From CAYTIB01 sp964437725 (GTDB taxonomy: Bacteria; UBA8248; JACPRG01; G963555815): a DNA stretch of 19,443 bases. Of the stretch, positions 1 to 7,426 are shown one piece after another. The notes below the pieces were generated by a model that saw only the letters and a program-made list of their open reading frames with translations, did not search any database and was not told the origin of the DNA. Each line of letters begins with the position of its first letter. Position 1 is the stretch's first letter. The DNA lies in contig CAYTIB010000093.1 of assembly GCA_964437725.1 (NCBI GenBank), forward strand, positions 1-19,443, written 5' to 3'. The translations under genes were made by a program, and so were the position numbers.

Positions 1-139
1 AGCAAAAGCATTTTTAGCTGAGTACCCGCAGGCAACACGGGAGGAGATTAAAGTAGGGATCTCGGGGAACCTTTGCCGATGCACAGGTTATGTGAAAATT
101 GTTGACGCAATTGATGCTGTCATCCAAGGGAAGTATTGA
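1..139 (+). CDS. [2Fe-2S] small subunit of a molybdenum hydroxylase, C-terminal end (partial, CoxS-like)
   Basis: Only the last 45 codons are present; the frame begins at base 2 and ends with TGA at 137-139. The fragment contains GNLCRCTGYVKIV, the C-terminal cysteine pair of the all-helical [2Fe-2S] domain of CoxS/XdhC-type subunits. These subunits carry electrons from the Mo centre to FAD in xanthine dehydrogenase and CO dehydrogenase family enzymes. The preceding AFLAEYPQATREEIKVGISG also fits the family. A CoxD-like ATPase and CoxE-like VWA protein follow on the same strand, so this is the end of a cox-type structural operon. It is not the same gene as the complete small subunit at the right end (18657-19136), whose tail differs (IVEAVELAAQRM against IVDAIDAVIQGKY). 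The substrate of the parent enzyme cannot be told from this fragment. Confidence 0.9.
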   Translation, partial: AKAFLAEYPQATREEIKVGISGNLCRCTGYVKIVDAIDAVIQGKY

Positions 140-222
140 CGTTACCTCAGCGAGAAGTATACTGAATCAAATGGCCGCTCCTATAAAGATAGGGCGTTTG
201 ATTTAGATTAGTTATTCGGCGA

Positions 223-240
223 ATCTCTTCAGGAAGAGAT
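223..240 (+). repeat. Small perfect hairpin in the gap before the CoxD-like gene
   Basis: ATCTCTT and AAGAGAT form a 7-bp perfect stem around the loop CAGG, in the 192-base gap between the small-subunit stop and the MoxR-type start. The stem is AT-rich and is followed only by CTTATT, so it is a weak terminator at best. It could be a partial attenuator between structural and accessory genes. Nothing else was recognised in this gap. Confidence 0.3.
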
Positions 241-331
241 CTTATTGATTCCAAAACCCTAAAAGGCCACCAAAACAGCCTTCCTTGGTGAGTGAATCTC
301 AGACAAACAACCAATTGAGAGTACATTACGG

Positions 332-1219
332 ATGTTTAAGAATATAGACGACCTACAGGAACAGTTACGAAAAAAAAATTATATTGCAGACCGACAACTT
401 GCCACAACAATGTTCCTCTCTACGGAGATGAAGAAACCCATATTTCTAGAGGGGGAAGCAGGAGTTGGGAAAACCGATGTGGCAAATGTATTGTCTGATA
501 TCACAGGCTCCAACCTCATACGTCTCCAATGTTATGAAGGGTTAGACGCTAACACTGCCTTATACGAATGGAATTATGCGAAACAACTTCTTCGCATAAA
601 AATGGAAGAGGCAAAGGGAGGCTCTAGGGAAGCTCTTGAAGATACAATTTTCAGCCCGGAATTCCTCGTCTCCCGTCCCCTACTTCAGGCGATTCAGGAA
701 AGCAATGACCAATCGCCTGTTCTCCTTATCGATGAAGTTGATCGGAGCGATGAAGAATTTGAAGCTTTCCTTTTAGAAGTTCTCGCTGATTTCCAGATTT
801 CCATTCCAGAAATTGGCACTATTCGTGCTAATCACAAACCTTATGTCATTCTCACCTCGAACAGAACTCGAGATGTTCACGATGCCTTGAAACGGCGCTG
901 CTTATACATGTGGATCGACTATCCATCTTTTGAAAAAGAGTTGGAGATCGTACAGGCTAAAATGCCTGAAATCGGAGAACAACTAGCGCGTCAGATTTGT
1001 AATTTTATGCAGGGATTTCGCGAAGTGGATTTCTATAAAAAACCCGGGATTGCTGAAACACTTGATTGGGCAACCGCTCTAGTAACACTGCACAAAAACG
1101 ATTTGGACACCGATGCAGTGAACGATACTCTAGGAGCAATCTTTAAATATCAGGAAGATGTAATCCGTGCAAAAGAAGAAGCCGTGCCCATGCTAATGGG
1201 TCGATACGCAGGAGAGTAG
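332..1219 (+). CDS. coxD: MoxR-family AAA+ ATPase, CoxD-like
   Basis: This 295-aa cytosolic AAA+ ATPase has Walker A GEAGVGKT at residues 41-48, Walker B LLIDEVD at 131-137, a sensor-1 region VILTSNRT at 172-179 and KRR at 187-189 as a possible arginine finger. It is a single MoxR module with a C-terminal helical lid and no membrane segment. In Oligotropha carboxidovorans, CoxD is a MoxR-type chaperone needed to mature the sulfurated metal centre of CO dehydrogenase, working with the VWA protein CoxE. Here it follows a [2Fe-2S] subunit gene and lies 3 bases before a VWA gene, which matches that role. The partner enzyme need not be CO dehydrogenase, since coxDE pairs also accompany other Mo hydroxylases. 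A run of 9 A (370-378) early in the gene is a slippage-prone spot, but the frame is intact across it. The upstream Shine-Dalgarno sequence is weak. Confidence 0.9.
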   Translation: MFKNIDDLQEQLRKKNYIADRQLATTMFLSTEMKKPIFLEGEAGVGKTDVANVLSDITGSNLIRLQCYEGLDANTALYEWNYAKQLLRIKMEEAKGGSREALEDTIFSPEFLVSRPLLQAIQESNDQSPVLLIDEVDRSDEEFEAFLLEVLADFQISIPEIGTIRANHKPYVILTSNRTRDVHDALKRRCLYMWIDYPSFEKELEIVQAKMPEIGEQLARQICNFMQGFREVDFYKKPGIAETLDWATALVTLHKNDLDTDAVNDTLGAIFKYQEDVIRAKEEAVPMLMGRYAGE

Positions 1220-1222
1220 ACG

Positions 1223-2524
1223 TTGCTAGAGGGGCAGACTAAATCAGCTGTTGATGAAAAGCGGAAAGCCCTTGTTCCGCGTGGCGCTCAACACAAGGAC
1301 TTTACCAGGGACATGCTTGGCTTTTGCCGTGCCCTTCGCGAGAAAAAGGTAAAGGTAACGACCGGACGCGTGTTAGACCTTTATAAAAGCCTACACTTCA
1401 TAGACACCGCTCAGAAAGATGACTTCCGTTCTGCTTCCCGGGCTAACCTTGTATCCAACTATGACGAAATAAAAGTCTTTGACGAAATTTTCGATGATTA
1501 TTGGTGCATAGAGCAAAATGATGAAGTGCCCGAAGGCTTGGATGGGTGTGGCCCCGAGGGTGAACCTCCTCCAATGGATATGGATGGATGCGGACCAGAA
1601 GGTGAAGACCAGCAACAAGAAGGCGAACAGGAGGGAACCGAGGAAGAAGGAGAAGGTCAGGGAGAGGGAGAGGGAGAGGAAGAAGAGCTTTTCATGCTAG
1701 ATGACGAAGAGGGTGCAGAAGGGGAAGAAGGAGAGGAAGGGGAGGAAGACAACCTACCCAGTTATAGTCCCTTTGAAGTTCTTTCGGTTAAGGATTTCGG
1801 AAATATCAAGGATGAAGAGGTCACAGAGATTCGCAAACTTATTGCCGAACTGGCTCCGAAACTTGCCACCCGTATTAGTAGGAGAAAAACTCCGACTCCT
1901 CAAAAAAAGATGATCGATATGAGAAGGACCATACGTAAAAACCTCCGATTCGGTGGCGAAATCGTCAATCTTTTTCATCGAAAACAGAAAATCAAAAAGA
2001 ACGACTTAGTCCTGTTATGTGATGTAAGCGGATCAATGGACGCATACAGCCAATTTCTGGTTCAATTCATTTACGGCTTGCAAAGCGAAATCAAGAACAT
2101 TCAAACCGCAGTCTTTAGTACACGACTGACAATAGCCACTCCACACCTCAAAGAGCGGGATCTCTATAAAGCACTGTCTCGTTTAGCTGAAAAGGTACAC
2201 GATTGGTCAGGCGGTACTAATATTGGAGGATGCCTCAAAACCTTCAACGAACGCTGGGGCTCCATGATGGTTTCGAAACGAACCATTGTCATCATTATAA
2301 GTGATGGCTGGGATCGCGGTGAAATTGATGTCCTTGAACGTGAAATGCGACGTCTTAAAAGTCGTGCTCGGAGAGTGATATGGCTTAACCCACTTCTAGG
2401 TAGTCCTGGATACAAACCTATTGACAGGGGTATGCGCACAGCCCTTCCATACCTAGACCAATTTCTCCCGGCACACAACTTACAATCATTAACTGCCTTA
2501 GCAGAAACCCTAACCTTCGAATAG
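1223..2524 (+). CDS. coxE: VWA-domain protein, CoxE-like, with long acidic linker
   Basis: This 433-aa protein starts at TTG 1223 (GGAGAG lies about 8 bases upstream), 3 bases after the CoxD-like stop, so translation is probably coupled. The C-terminal half is a von Willebrand factor A domain with a MIDAS site: DVSGS at 267-271, T332 in GGTN, and D361 in ISDGWD. CoxE-type proteins are thought to act with MoxR ATPases as metal-dependent adaptors that bring the chaperone to its client Mo enzyme. Between the N-terminal helical part (about 1-100) and the VWA domain is a Glu/Gly-rich linker (about 105-178). It includes two copies of DGCGPEGE (107-114 and 121-128). A basic stretch, RISRRKTPTPQKK, follows at about 217-229. 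There is no signal peptide. The family call rests on the VWA domain and gene order; the acidic insert may be lineage-specific. Confidence 0.88.
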   Translation: MLEGQTKSAVDEKRKALVPRGAQHKDFTRDMLGFCRALREKKVKVTTGRVLDLYKSLHFIDTAQKDDFRSASRANLVSNYDEIKVFDEIFDDYWCIEQNDEVPEGLDGCGPEGEPPPMDMDGCGPEGEDQQQEGEQEGTEEEGEGQGEGEGEEEELFMLDDEEGAEGEEGEEGEEDNLPSYSPFEVLSVKDFGNIKDEEVTEIRKLIAELAPKLATRISRRKTPTPQKKMIDMRRTIRKNLRFGGEIVNLFHRKQKIKKNDLVLLCDVSGSMDAYSQFLVQFIYGLQSEIKNIQTAVFSTRLTIATPHLKERDLYKALSRLAEKVHDWSGGTNIGGCLKTFNERWGSMMVSKRTIVIIISDGWDRGEIDVLEREMRRLKSRARRVIWLNPLLGSPGYKPIDRGMRTALPYLDQFLPAHNLQSLTALAETLTFE

Positions 2525-2582
2525 CCTCGCACCAGACAACACCATGGAAACACATGCAGTTTCTCGACCCTGCACATTCTAT

Positions 2583-2623
2583 CGAGAGACCACTTAAGGC
2601 GATCAGCGTGGTCAAACCTCTCG
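2583..2623. repeat. Imperfect hairpin between convergent coxE-like and tenA genes
   Basis: CGAGAG (2583-2588) pairs with CTCTCG (2618-2623), and inside it ACCAC (2589-2593) pairs with GTGGT (2608-2612). The 5-base bulge CAAAC (2613-2617) lies on one side. The structure sits in the 140-base convergent gap. On the + strand it is followed by AAAAAA and on the - strand the T run precedes it, so it is not a normal intrinsic terminator in either direction. It may still help end transcription from both sides. Confidence 0.3.
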
Positions 2624-2664
2624 AAAAAAGCTCTATACCTTCTGTCCCTTTTCCGATTTCTCTT

Positions 2665-3333
2665 TCAAACTGCCCAGGTCTCTTGCTTGTAGGACATGTT
2701 CCAAAAAAGATACTCATACCGACTACTCGTCAAAAATATCTTAGTAAGTGAATTTCTCTGCCCATCAGATAAACCAACAGACAATTCGTCTAACAGGTCG
2801 CAAAGCCATCTAGAGATCTTTTGAAAATCTTCTGAGGAATAAGCTTTGATCCAATCAACGTAAGGATTTGCCTCCGTTACATCCCCTTCACGTTCCAGCA
2901 TCTCACCTAATGCGGCATAACCCCATTGGCACGGCATCAGAGCAACCGCAACCTCAGCCAATCCTCCAGAATGGGCCACCTCCAAAAGGTGTCTTGTGTA
3001 GGCATGCGCAGTGGGAGCAAGTTCAAGAGATTCAAGATCTTCCTTCGAGATCCCAAATCTCTCGGCGTAGGAACGATGAAGGGCCATCTCCTGATTTAGC
3101 GTTGCGTTCAAAAGATCGGCAAACTTACCCATCGTTTTTAGCCCTCCCCCCTTTGTCACAGCCAGGGCCAGTACTCGTGCATATTCAATTAAAAAAACAT
3201 AATCTTGTTTCATGTAAAAGCGAAACACATCTAACGGAAGTGAACCATCTCCCAATCCTTGAACAAACGGGTGCATCCGAATCTCACTCCAGATTGATTC
3301 GCCCTCGATTTTCAGCTCTTGAGTAAATGACAT
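2665..3333 (-). CDS. tenA: TenA-family protein (aminopyrimidine aminohydrolase / thiaminase II type)
   Basis: This 222-aa protein belongs to the all-helical TenA/THI-4 family. TenA enzymes hydrolyse the amino group of degraded thiamin pyrimidines, or thiamin itself, to give HMP for thiamin salvage. Numbered from ATG 3333, the protein has D44 (YMKQDYVFL), Y112 (AYTRHL), the catalytic-type cysteine C135 and Y139 (MPCQWGY), and E207 (RYEYLFW). These positions agree closely with the active site known for Bacillus TenA, so it looks catalytically competent and of the cysteine-containing class. I prefer ATG 3333 to the adjacent TTG 3336 because AAAGGA lies 8 bases before the ATG. It is the last gene of the - strand run that contains truA, an ATP-grasp gene and the putative selenoprotein. 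It may therefore serve that pathway instead of, or as well as, thiamin salvage. The PqqC-like fold is also used by non-thiamin enzymes. Confidence 0.85.
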   Translation of the reverse strand: MSFTQELKIEGESIWSEIRMHPFVQGLGDGSLPLDVFRFYMKQDYVFLIEYARVLALAVTKGGGLKTMGKFADLLNATLNQEMALHRSYAERFGISKEDLESLELAPTAHAYTRHLLEVAHSGGLAEVAVALMPCQWGYAALGEMLEREGDVTEANPYVDWIKAYSSEDFQKISRWLCDLLDELSVGLSDGQRNSLTKIFLTSSRYEYLFWNMSYKQETWAV

Positions 3334-3356
3334 CAAAGAATTCCTTTGCGAATTGA

Positions 3357-4097
3357 TTAGTAAAAAACCTCAACAAGAAACAACCCACAAGTTGGGGCTG
3401 TAGGACCTGCCTGAGTCCTATCCTTCGACTCCAAAACCTCTTCAATCCATTGTGGGGGGTTTTTCTTTTTCCCTACCTGGACCAGACTACCCACTATGGT
3501 ACGTACCATATAACGCAAAAACCCATCAGCCGATATCTGAATTTCGATTGAATCTTTTCTCTGACTGATCTGCACTTCTTTCACTGTTCGGACCGAATTG
3601 CGCGTCGAATTCGATTCCCGCCCTCGAAATGCCCGGAAATCATGAGTTCCAATCAAGTATTTCCCTCCTTCGCACATTGCCCGGATGTCCAGTGGCAAAA
3701 CAATGTGCCAAGAGTATTTCCCATGAATAGCAGAGGGATATTCACGATTGAGAATTACGTACCTATAAATCTTTCCCCGAGTGGAATATTGGGCGTGAAA
3801 ATTCGATTCCATCTCCTTCACTTCCTTCACGACAACATCTTCTGGCAACTGTGAATTGAGTGCACTGCGCAGATCCACCGGACCAAAAGACGTTTCCATA
3901 GTAAAATTAGCTACTTGTGCAAGAGCATGCACTCCGGCATCTGTCCGACCAGAAGCGTAAATGATGGGCCTGGAACCACAGATTTTATCAATGGCATCCA
4001 ATAACACCCCTTGAACAGTTGGAGCATTTTTTTGTAATTGCCATCCGTGGTAGGCTGTCCCATCATATTCCAAAGACAGGGCAAAATTTTTTCGCAT
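3357..4097 (-). CDS. truA: tRNA pseudouridine(38-40) synthase
   Basis: This 246-aa enzyme isomerises uridines 38-40 in the anticodon arm of tRNAs to pseudouridine. The catalytic motif GRTDAGVHA is present with the nucleophilic aspartate D53. The N-terminal LEYDGTAYHGWQ (about 9-20), the middle DFRAFRG (about 153-159) and the C-terminal FLRYMVRTIVGSLVQVG are family hallmarks. Length is normal and nothing appears to be missing. The start is ATG 4097; no strong Shine-Dalgarno sequence precedes it. It sits 92 bases after the ATP-grasp gene and 23 bases before tenA on the same strand. Its housekeeping role says little about the neighbours; it is probably a passenger in the same transcript. Confidence 0.95.
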   Translation of the reverse strand: MRKNFALSLEYDGTAYHGWQLQKNAPTVQGVLLDAIDKICGSRPIIYASGRTDAGVHALAQVANFTMETSFGPVDLRSALNSQLPEDVVVKEVKEMESNFHAQYSTRGKIYRYVILNREYPSAIHGKYSWHIVLPLDIRAMCEGGKYLIGTHDFRAFRGRESNSTRNSVRTVKEVQISQRKDSIEIQISADGFLRYMVRTIVGSLVQVGKKKNPPQWIEEVLESKDRTQAGPTAPTCGLFLVEVFY

Positions 4098-4189
4098 AGA
4101 AAATTCTCATGACAAAGTAATCAACGACTTTCTGCCAAAACTGCACGGAATAACACACCTCTAAATCAAATATAAAGCGCCTCCCAGAT

Positions 4190-5461
4190 TTACCAAGTCG
4201 GTATTCCGGGAGTAATTGTAAACCGTAACAATTTATGAGCTGAACGAAGTCTCTCTTCAACTTCCTCAGGCGTATCTCCCTTCGAGAAAACAAAACCTAG
4301 ATAACTGTCTCCTTCTGGAGGCGCAACAAGAAATTGGCGCAACTTGGCAGTAATTACAACGTCTTCCACCTTGTCTAGCCGACGTGCTTCACAAACCCCC
4401 TCAACTCGCTGGAGGATACCAGCCTGCGGAATAGGAATCATCATAACCCCCGACGCCTTGTGTGACATGGCTTCCCAATCGATTGGCCAACCAAGTGAGT
4501 GCCGAAGCAATATTTCCTCTAAAGCCACACCGCATGCATTCTGAAGAGCTCTAGAGCACAAACCACCGATAGGTCTCGCAGCAACCTCAAGCACATACAA
4601 ACCATCCTTATTCACTCGAACTTCCGCGTGTATTGGACCATGCATTAATCCCAGAGTCCGACATGCCTTTTGTACACAGAGCTTTATTGCCACCTGAGTT
4701 GTTCGATTAAGACGCGATGGAGTCACATACAAAGTTTCCTCAAAGAAGGGCCCATCCAATGGATCTGGCTTATCGAATAGCGCTAGCTGTCTCAGGGAAC
4801 CATTATCCATCAATCCCTCGAGAGAGATTTCAACCCCTTCAATAAAATCTTCCACGAGAATTGTTTTAACTTCTGAATCTCTTCCTACTCGAATTTCTGG
4901 CCTTTCAAGCAGTTTTTTAATTCGATGGAACGCTATCTCGAAAGACTGAGGATCATCAGCACGAATTACGCCACGACTTGCACTCAAACCCAACGGCTTG
5001 AGAACACATGGGTAGCTCTGGCTCTTCGAGTAAACCCCTGGATCAGCAAGGCAAGGAATAGAGATAAACGTTGGGACTGGAAGTCCTGCTTCAAAAAATG
5101 AACGTCTTGCCAACAGCTTGTTTCGGGCAAGCAAAGTGCCCCTCGGCGAGTGGTAACGAAGTCCCAAAGCTTCAGCCACTTGAGCGGCTACAACCGTCAC
5201 CTTATCACCAATGGGAATAACAGCATCTATGGTCCGATTCTCTGATGCATTCAAAATCTCGCCAACGCACAGTTCTGGTTCTTCGAATCTCAAAGAAATG
5301 GATCTATCCAACCATGAGTCACCCAAAACGTGACAACGGTCCGTCCCGACAAGGATATCTAAACCAAGGGTTCTTGCAGAATTCAGAAAATCACGGGTTT
5401 GATAGCCAGTGGTAGTGCATAGAAGAAGAACCAGTGGTCGACAAGTGTAGTCCGAGAGCAA
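4190..5461 (-). CDS. ATP-grasp carboxylate-amine ligase family protein
   Basis: This 423-aa protein has an N-terminal Rossmann-like preATP-grasp domain (about 8-110), an ATP-grasp core (about 112-320) and a C-terminal domain seen in biotin carboxylase-like and dipeptide-ligase-like members. Visible ATP-grasp elements are RNKLLARRSFFEAGLPVP (113-130), VLKP with K155, the loop GLSASRGV (158-165), VEDFIEGVE (203-211) with E204, and the metal/phosphate region HAEVRV then LEVAARPIGG with E280, E292 and R296. Such enzymes join a carboxylate, activated as acyl-phosphate, to an amine; the substrates cannot be read from the sequence. The TTG start at 5461 is chosen because AAAGG lies 8 bases upstream. 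It begins 18 bases after the read-through stop of the radical SAM gene, so the two are probably cotranscribed. It is closer to amino-acid/dipeptide ligase types than to PurD, PurK or carbamoyl phosphate synthetase. No tail motif or membrane segment was seen. Confidence 0.82.
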   Translation of the reverse strand: MLSDYTCRPLVLLLCTTTGYQTRDFLNSARTLGLDILVGTDRCHVLGDSWLDRSISLRFEEPELCVGEILNASENRTIDAVIPIGDKVTVVAAQVAEALGLRYHSPRGTLLARNKLLARRSFFEAGLPVPTFISIPCLADPGVYSKSQSYPCVLKPLGLSASRGVIRADDPQSFEIAFHRIKKLLERPEIRVGRDSEVKTILVEDFIEGVEISLEGLMDNGSLRQLALFDKPDPLDGPFFEETLYVTPSRLNRTTQVAIKLCVQKACRTLGLMHGPIHAEVRVNKDGLYVLEVAARPIGGLCSRALQNACGVALEEILLRHSLGWPIDWEAMSHKASGVMMIPIPQAGILQRVEGVCEARRLDKVEDVVITAKLRQFLVAPPEGDSYLGFVFSKGDTPEEVEERLRSAHKLLRFTITPGIPTW

Positions 5462-5479
5462 TTGCTAGACCTTTTTAGA

Positions 5480-6880
5480 TCAAATTGGAGCCAACTGCTC
5501 CTCAAGTGGTTCTGCTCAGCAATACCAAGGTTCTGTGAGAAAAGGAACTTTGGCCAAAGATGGTCGAAGAGGTAATTCCGGTATCTTCTCATCCCCAATA
5601 CCCTCGGCACGATGAACAGCCTTCCAAACTTCCGTGAAAACCTCGCGACGACCAAGGCCTGTCTCTTCACCTACTCGAACAATCTCAAGAACGTTCTTGT
5701 GTAATGCATCCACACGGTCATCCTTATTCCGCCAAGTCCAACTCAGCAGTGAAGAATCGAAAAAACCCAACACTTCTCGCACTTCTCCAAGTTCCAATAA
5801 GCGGGACCCTGATGGAATTAACAACCTAATTGCTAACTGAACTGGGGAAACATGGTCTACGAGATCCAATTCCATCAGAAAAGAGAGGAGATCTCGATAA
5901 CTATCTAATGTTGTCCAGGGAGTAAACGTAACAAAGGTTGGATTTAAAACTAAGCCCTTTTCCTTAAAACATTCAACAACACGAACGAAATCCTCTCGTG
6001 TGTGTCCTTTGTCGAATATATCCAACACCCTATTGTCAATCGCCTCAACTGCACTGGTCACGAAAGCGCATCCTGTATCTCTCAGTACGGCCAAATCCTC
6101 TGTATACTTCAAAAGGTGCTCCACCTTGATCGTCACATCATATGTAAGATCTGGATATTCAACATTCATCTCTTGGACCAGACCAAGGGCGTGGCGAATG
6201 CCATTGAAAAAATCAGGATCCCCGAAAGTAATGTGTCGTGCGCCCTGCTCTACCTGCTTACCAATATCCTTCATAATGATATCTCGTTGAACCACACGGA
6301 AGGCACCTTTATAAACAGGGACAACCGGACAATGCCGACATAAATGCTTGCAACCCCGACTAGCCTCCGTATATCCTACGACACGTTTATTTCCATCACC
6401 CAAGTCCAATTTTGCATAGGAATCCAAACCCGGCAGATCTCTCCTATCTGGAACCACAAAAGCAAGACGCTCAAGACTAACCCGAGTTTCCCCGGAAAAA
6501 TTCACATGTGACTTTGAATCCAGTTGACGAACGAGCGTCAGCAGATCTCTCTCGAATTCTCCACCCAGAAGAGTCTGTACACCCAAACCAGAAAGATATT
6601 CAGCATTGACGGTTGCATAGAGACCATAAAAGCAAATGTGAGCATTCGTGTTTAGCGATCTAACATGCTTCATCGTCTGAACCGCGATTCTTGTTGCAGT
6701 GTGCATTGGCACATAAAAAGCAACTAGATCGGCCACACGAACAGACTCTTCCTCTAGAGGATGAACGGCGAGATCCTGACAAGTAACCTCTACACCCTCC
6801 CGACGAAGCCATCCAGCCGGTGAAGCCAGTCCAAACGGTTGCCGCCCAAGATCGTAGGTGGAAATCAAGACGACCTTCAT
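5480..6880 (-). CDS. Radical SAM selenoprotein with Cys-Sec-Ala-Glu-Pro tail (UGA 5518-5516 read as Sec)
   Basis: The N-terminal part (about 1-120) resembles a cobalamin-binding Rossmann domain, starting KVVLISTYDLGRQPFG, but shows no clear DxHxxG. The radical SAM core follows with the 4Fe-4S motif C177-x3-C181-x2-C184 (EASRGCKHLCRHCPVVP), which cleaves S-adenosylmethionine to a radical. The frame meets TGA at codon 455, directly after PWYC. It continues as Ala-Glu-Pro-Leu-Glu-Glu-Gln-Leu-Ala-Pro-Ile and ends at TGA 5482-5480, giving 466 residues with tail C-U-A-E-P. From memory, a family called 'CUAEP/CCAEP-tail radical SAM protein' exists with exactly this ending. A SECIS-like hairpin lies 14 bases after the UGA, and read-through leaves only 18 bases to the next start. 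ATG 6880 is preferred over an in-frame ATG 16 codons upstream because GGAG lies just before it. Substrate and product are unknown. Without Sec insertion the protein would end at C454. Confidence 0.85.
5487..5518 (-). promoter_or_regulatory. Putative bacterial SECIS element directing Sec at UGA
   Basis: On the - strand, UGA (5518-5516) is followed by 14 bases and then GGAGC (5501-5497), loop AGUUG (5496-5492) and GCUCC (5491-5487), a perfect 5-bp GC-rich stem. Bacterial SECIS elements are small hairpins just 3' of the UGA, within the coding frame, with G and U in the apical loop that SelB contacts. The distance (about 20 bases from UGA to loop) and the GU in the loop match that pattern. There is little lower-stem pairing, so the element is minimal. 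No selA, selB, selD or Sec tRNA gene is in this window; the host must supply them elsewhere. Confidence 0.7.
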
Positions 6881-7002
6881 GTACTCTCCACTGAAGAGAC
6901 AGTTAACCCTAGATTCAGATTGCCACAAGACTCACAAATAGATCGATCAAATTCCAAAAACACTCCGCCTGATACGTAACACTGGAATCCTAGTCATACA
7001 AC

Positions 7003-7284
7003 TTACCCCTTTGATTGTGGAGGGACGTATCCTTCAGGCATCGCAGCACCTTCACCAAAGAAAAACTCTTCAACCGACTTTTCAAATATTTCATCGGTTG
7101 AATCATCCATGAGATTTAGCCTGTACTCGTTGACAACCATCTTGAAATACTCGAGGAACATATCCCATCCTTCCTGCGAGACATTCTCAAAAACCCTTTC
7201 CCCTAACTCTCCGGGAACAGGAGACTCAGGAAGGCCTGGGGCTTCTCGTTCCAATTTAACACAGTGAACCATTCGGACTGCCAT
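7003..7284 (-). CDS. yggX: YggX-like Fe(II)-trafficking / oxidative damage protection protein
   Basis: This 93-aa protein has the usual YggX length. It shows the conserved N-terminal MVHCVKLEREAPGL with the single cysteine at C8, PGELGERVFENVS (24-36), NEYRLNLMDD (52-61) and the C-terminal PEGYVPP. YggX proteins are small cytosolic factors that protect Fe-S clusters from oxidative damage and may handle labile iron. An iron-sulfur protector fits beside a radical SAM gene and several [2Fe-2S] proteins, although yggX is also common alone. The start ATG 7284 has a strong AGGAGG 7 bases upstream. An inverted repeat lies further upstream in the leader. A gap of 122 bases separates it from the radical SAM start on the same strand, so cotranscription is possible but not certain. 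Confidence 0.9.
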   Translation of the reverse strand: MAVRMVHCVKLEREAPGLPESPVPGELGERVFENVSQEGWDMFLEYFKMVVNEYRLNLMDDSTDEIFEKSVEEFFFGEGAAMPEGYVPPQSKG

Positions 7285-7304
7285 TACTTCTCCTCCTGTA
7301 TTAA

Positions 7305-7335
7305 AGGAGCGGAGGACAATGCCACATCCGCTCTT
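7305..7335 (-). repeat. Inverted repeat in the yggX leader
   Basis: GAGCGGA (7307-7313) and TCCGCTC (7327-7333) are perfect 7-bp arms, extended by a G-T and an A-T pair to 7305/7335, around a 13-base loop. It lies about 20 bases upstream of the yggX ATG, close to the ribosome binding site. It could be an operator, a leader hairpin or an attenuator; on the - strand only CTTTAAT follows, so terminator strength would be low. Its position suggests control of yggX, which is inferred. Confidence 0.4.
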
Positions 7336-7426
7336 GTAATTGCATGAAAGGGAAAAGACATCTATTCATTAAGCAACCACCAACCTTCCATGATTAAATA
7401 ACTCGGGGCAACGACAAAGAGCAATT

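Noticed and set aside
1518..1913. Short frames rich in Arg, Lys and Glu inside the acidic linker region
   Set aside because: These are out-of-frame translations of the GA-rich linker of the VWA gene.
2164..2667. Open frame continuing past the tenA TGA (2667-2665) on the - strand as possible read-through
   Set aside because: TenA is already full length with its C-terminal glutamate motif. The extension runs antisense into the CoxE-like gene, shows no protein-family pattern and no SECIS-like hairpin was seen, so the open frame is chance.
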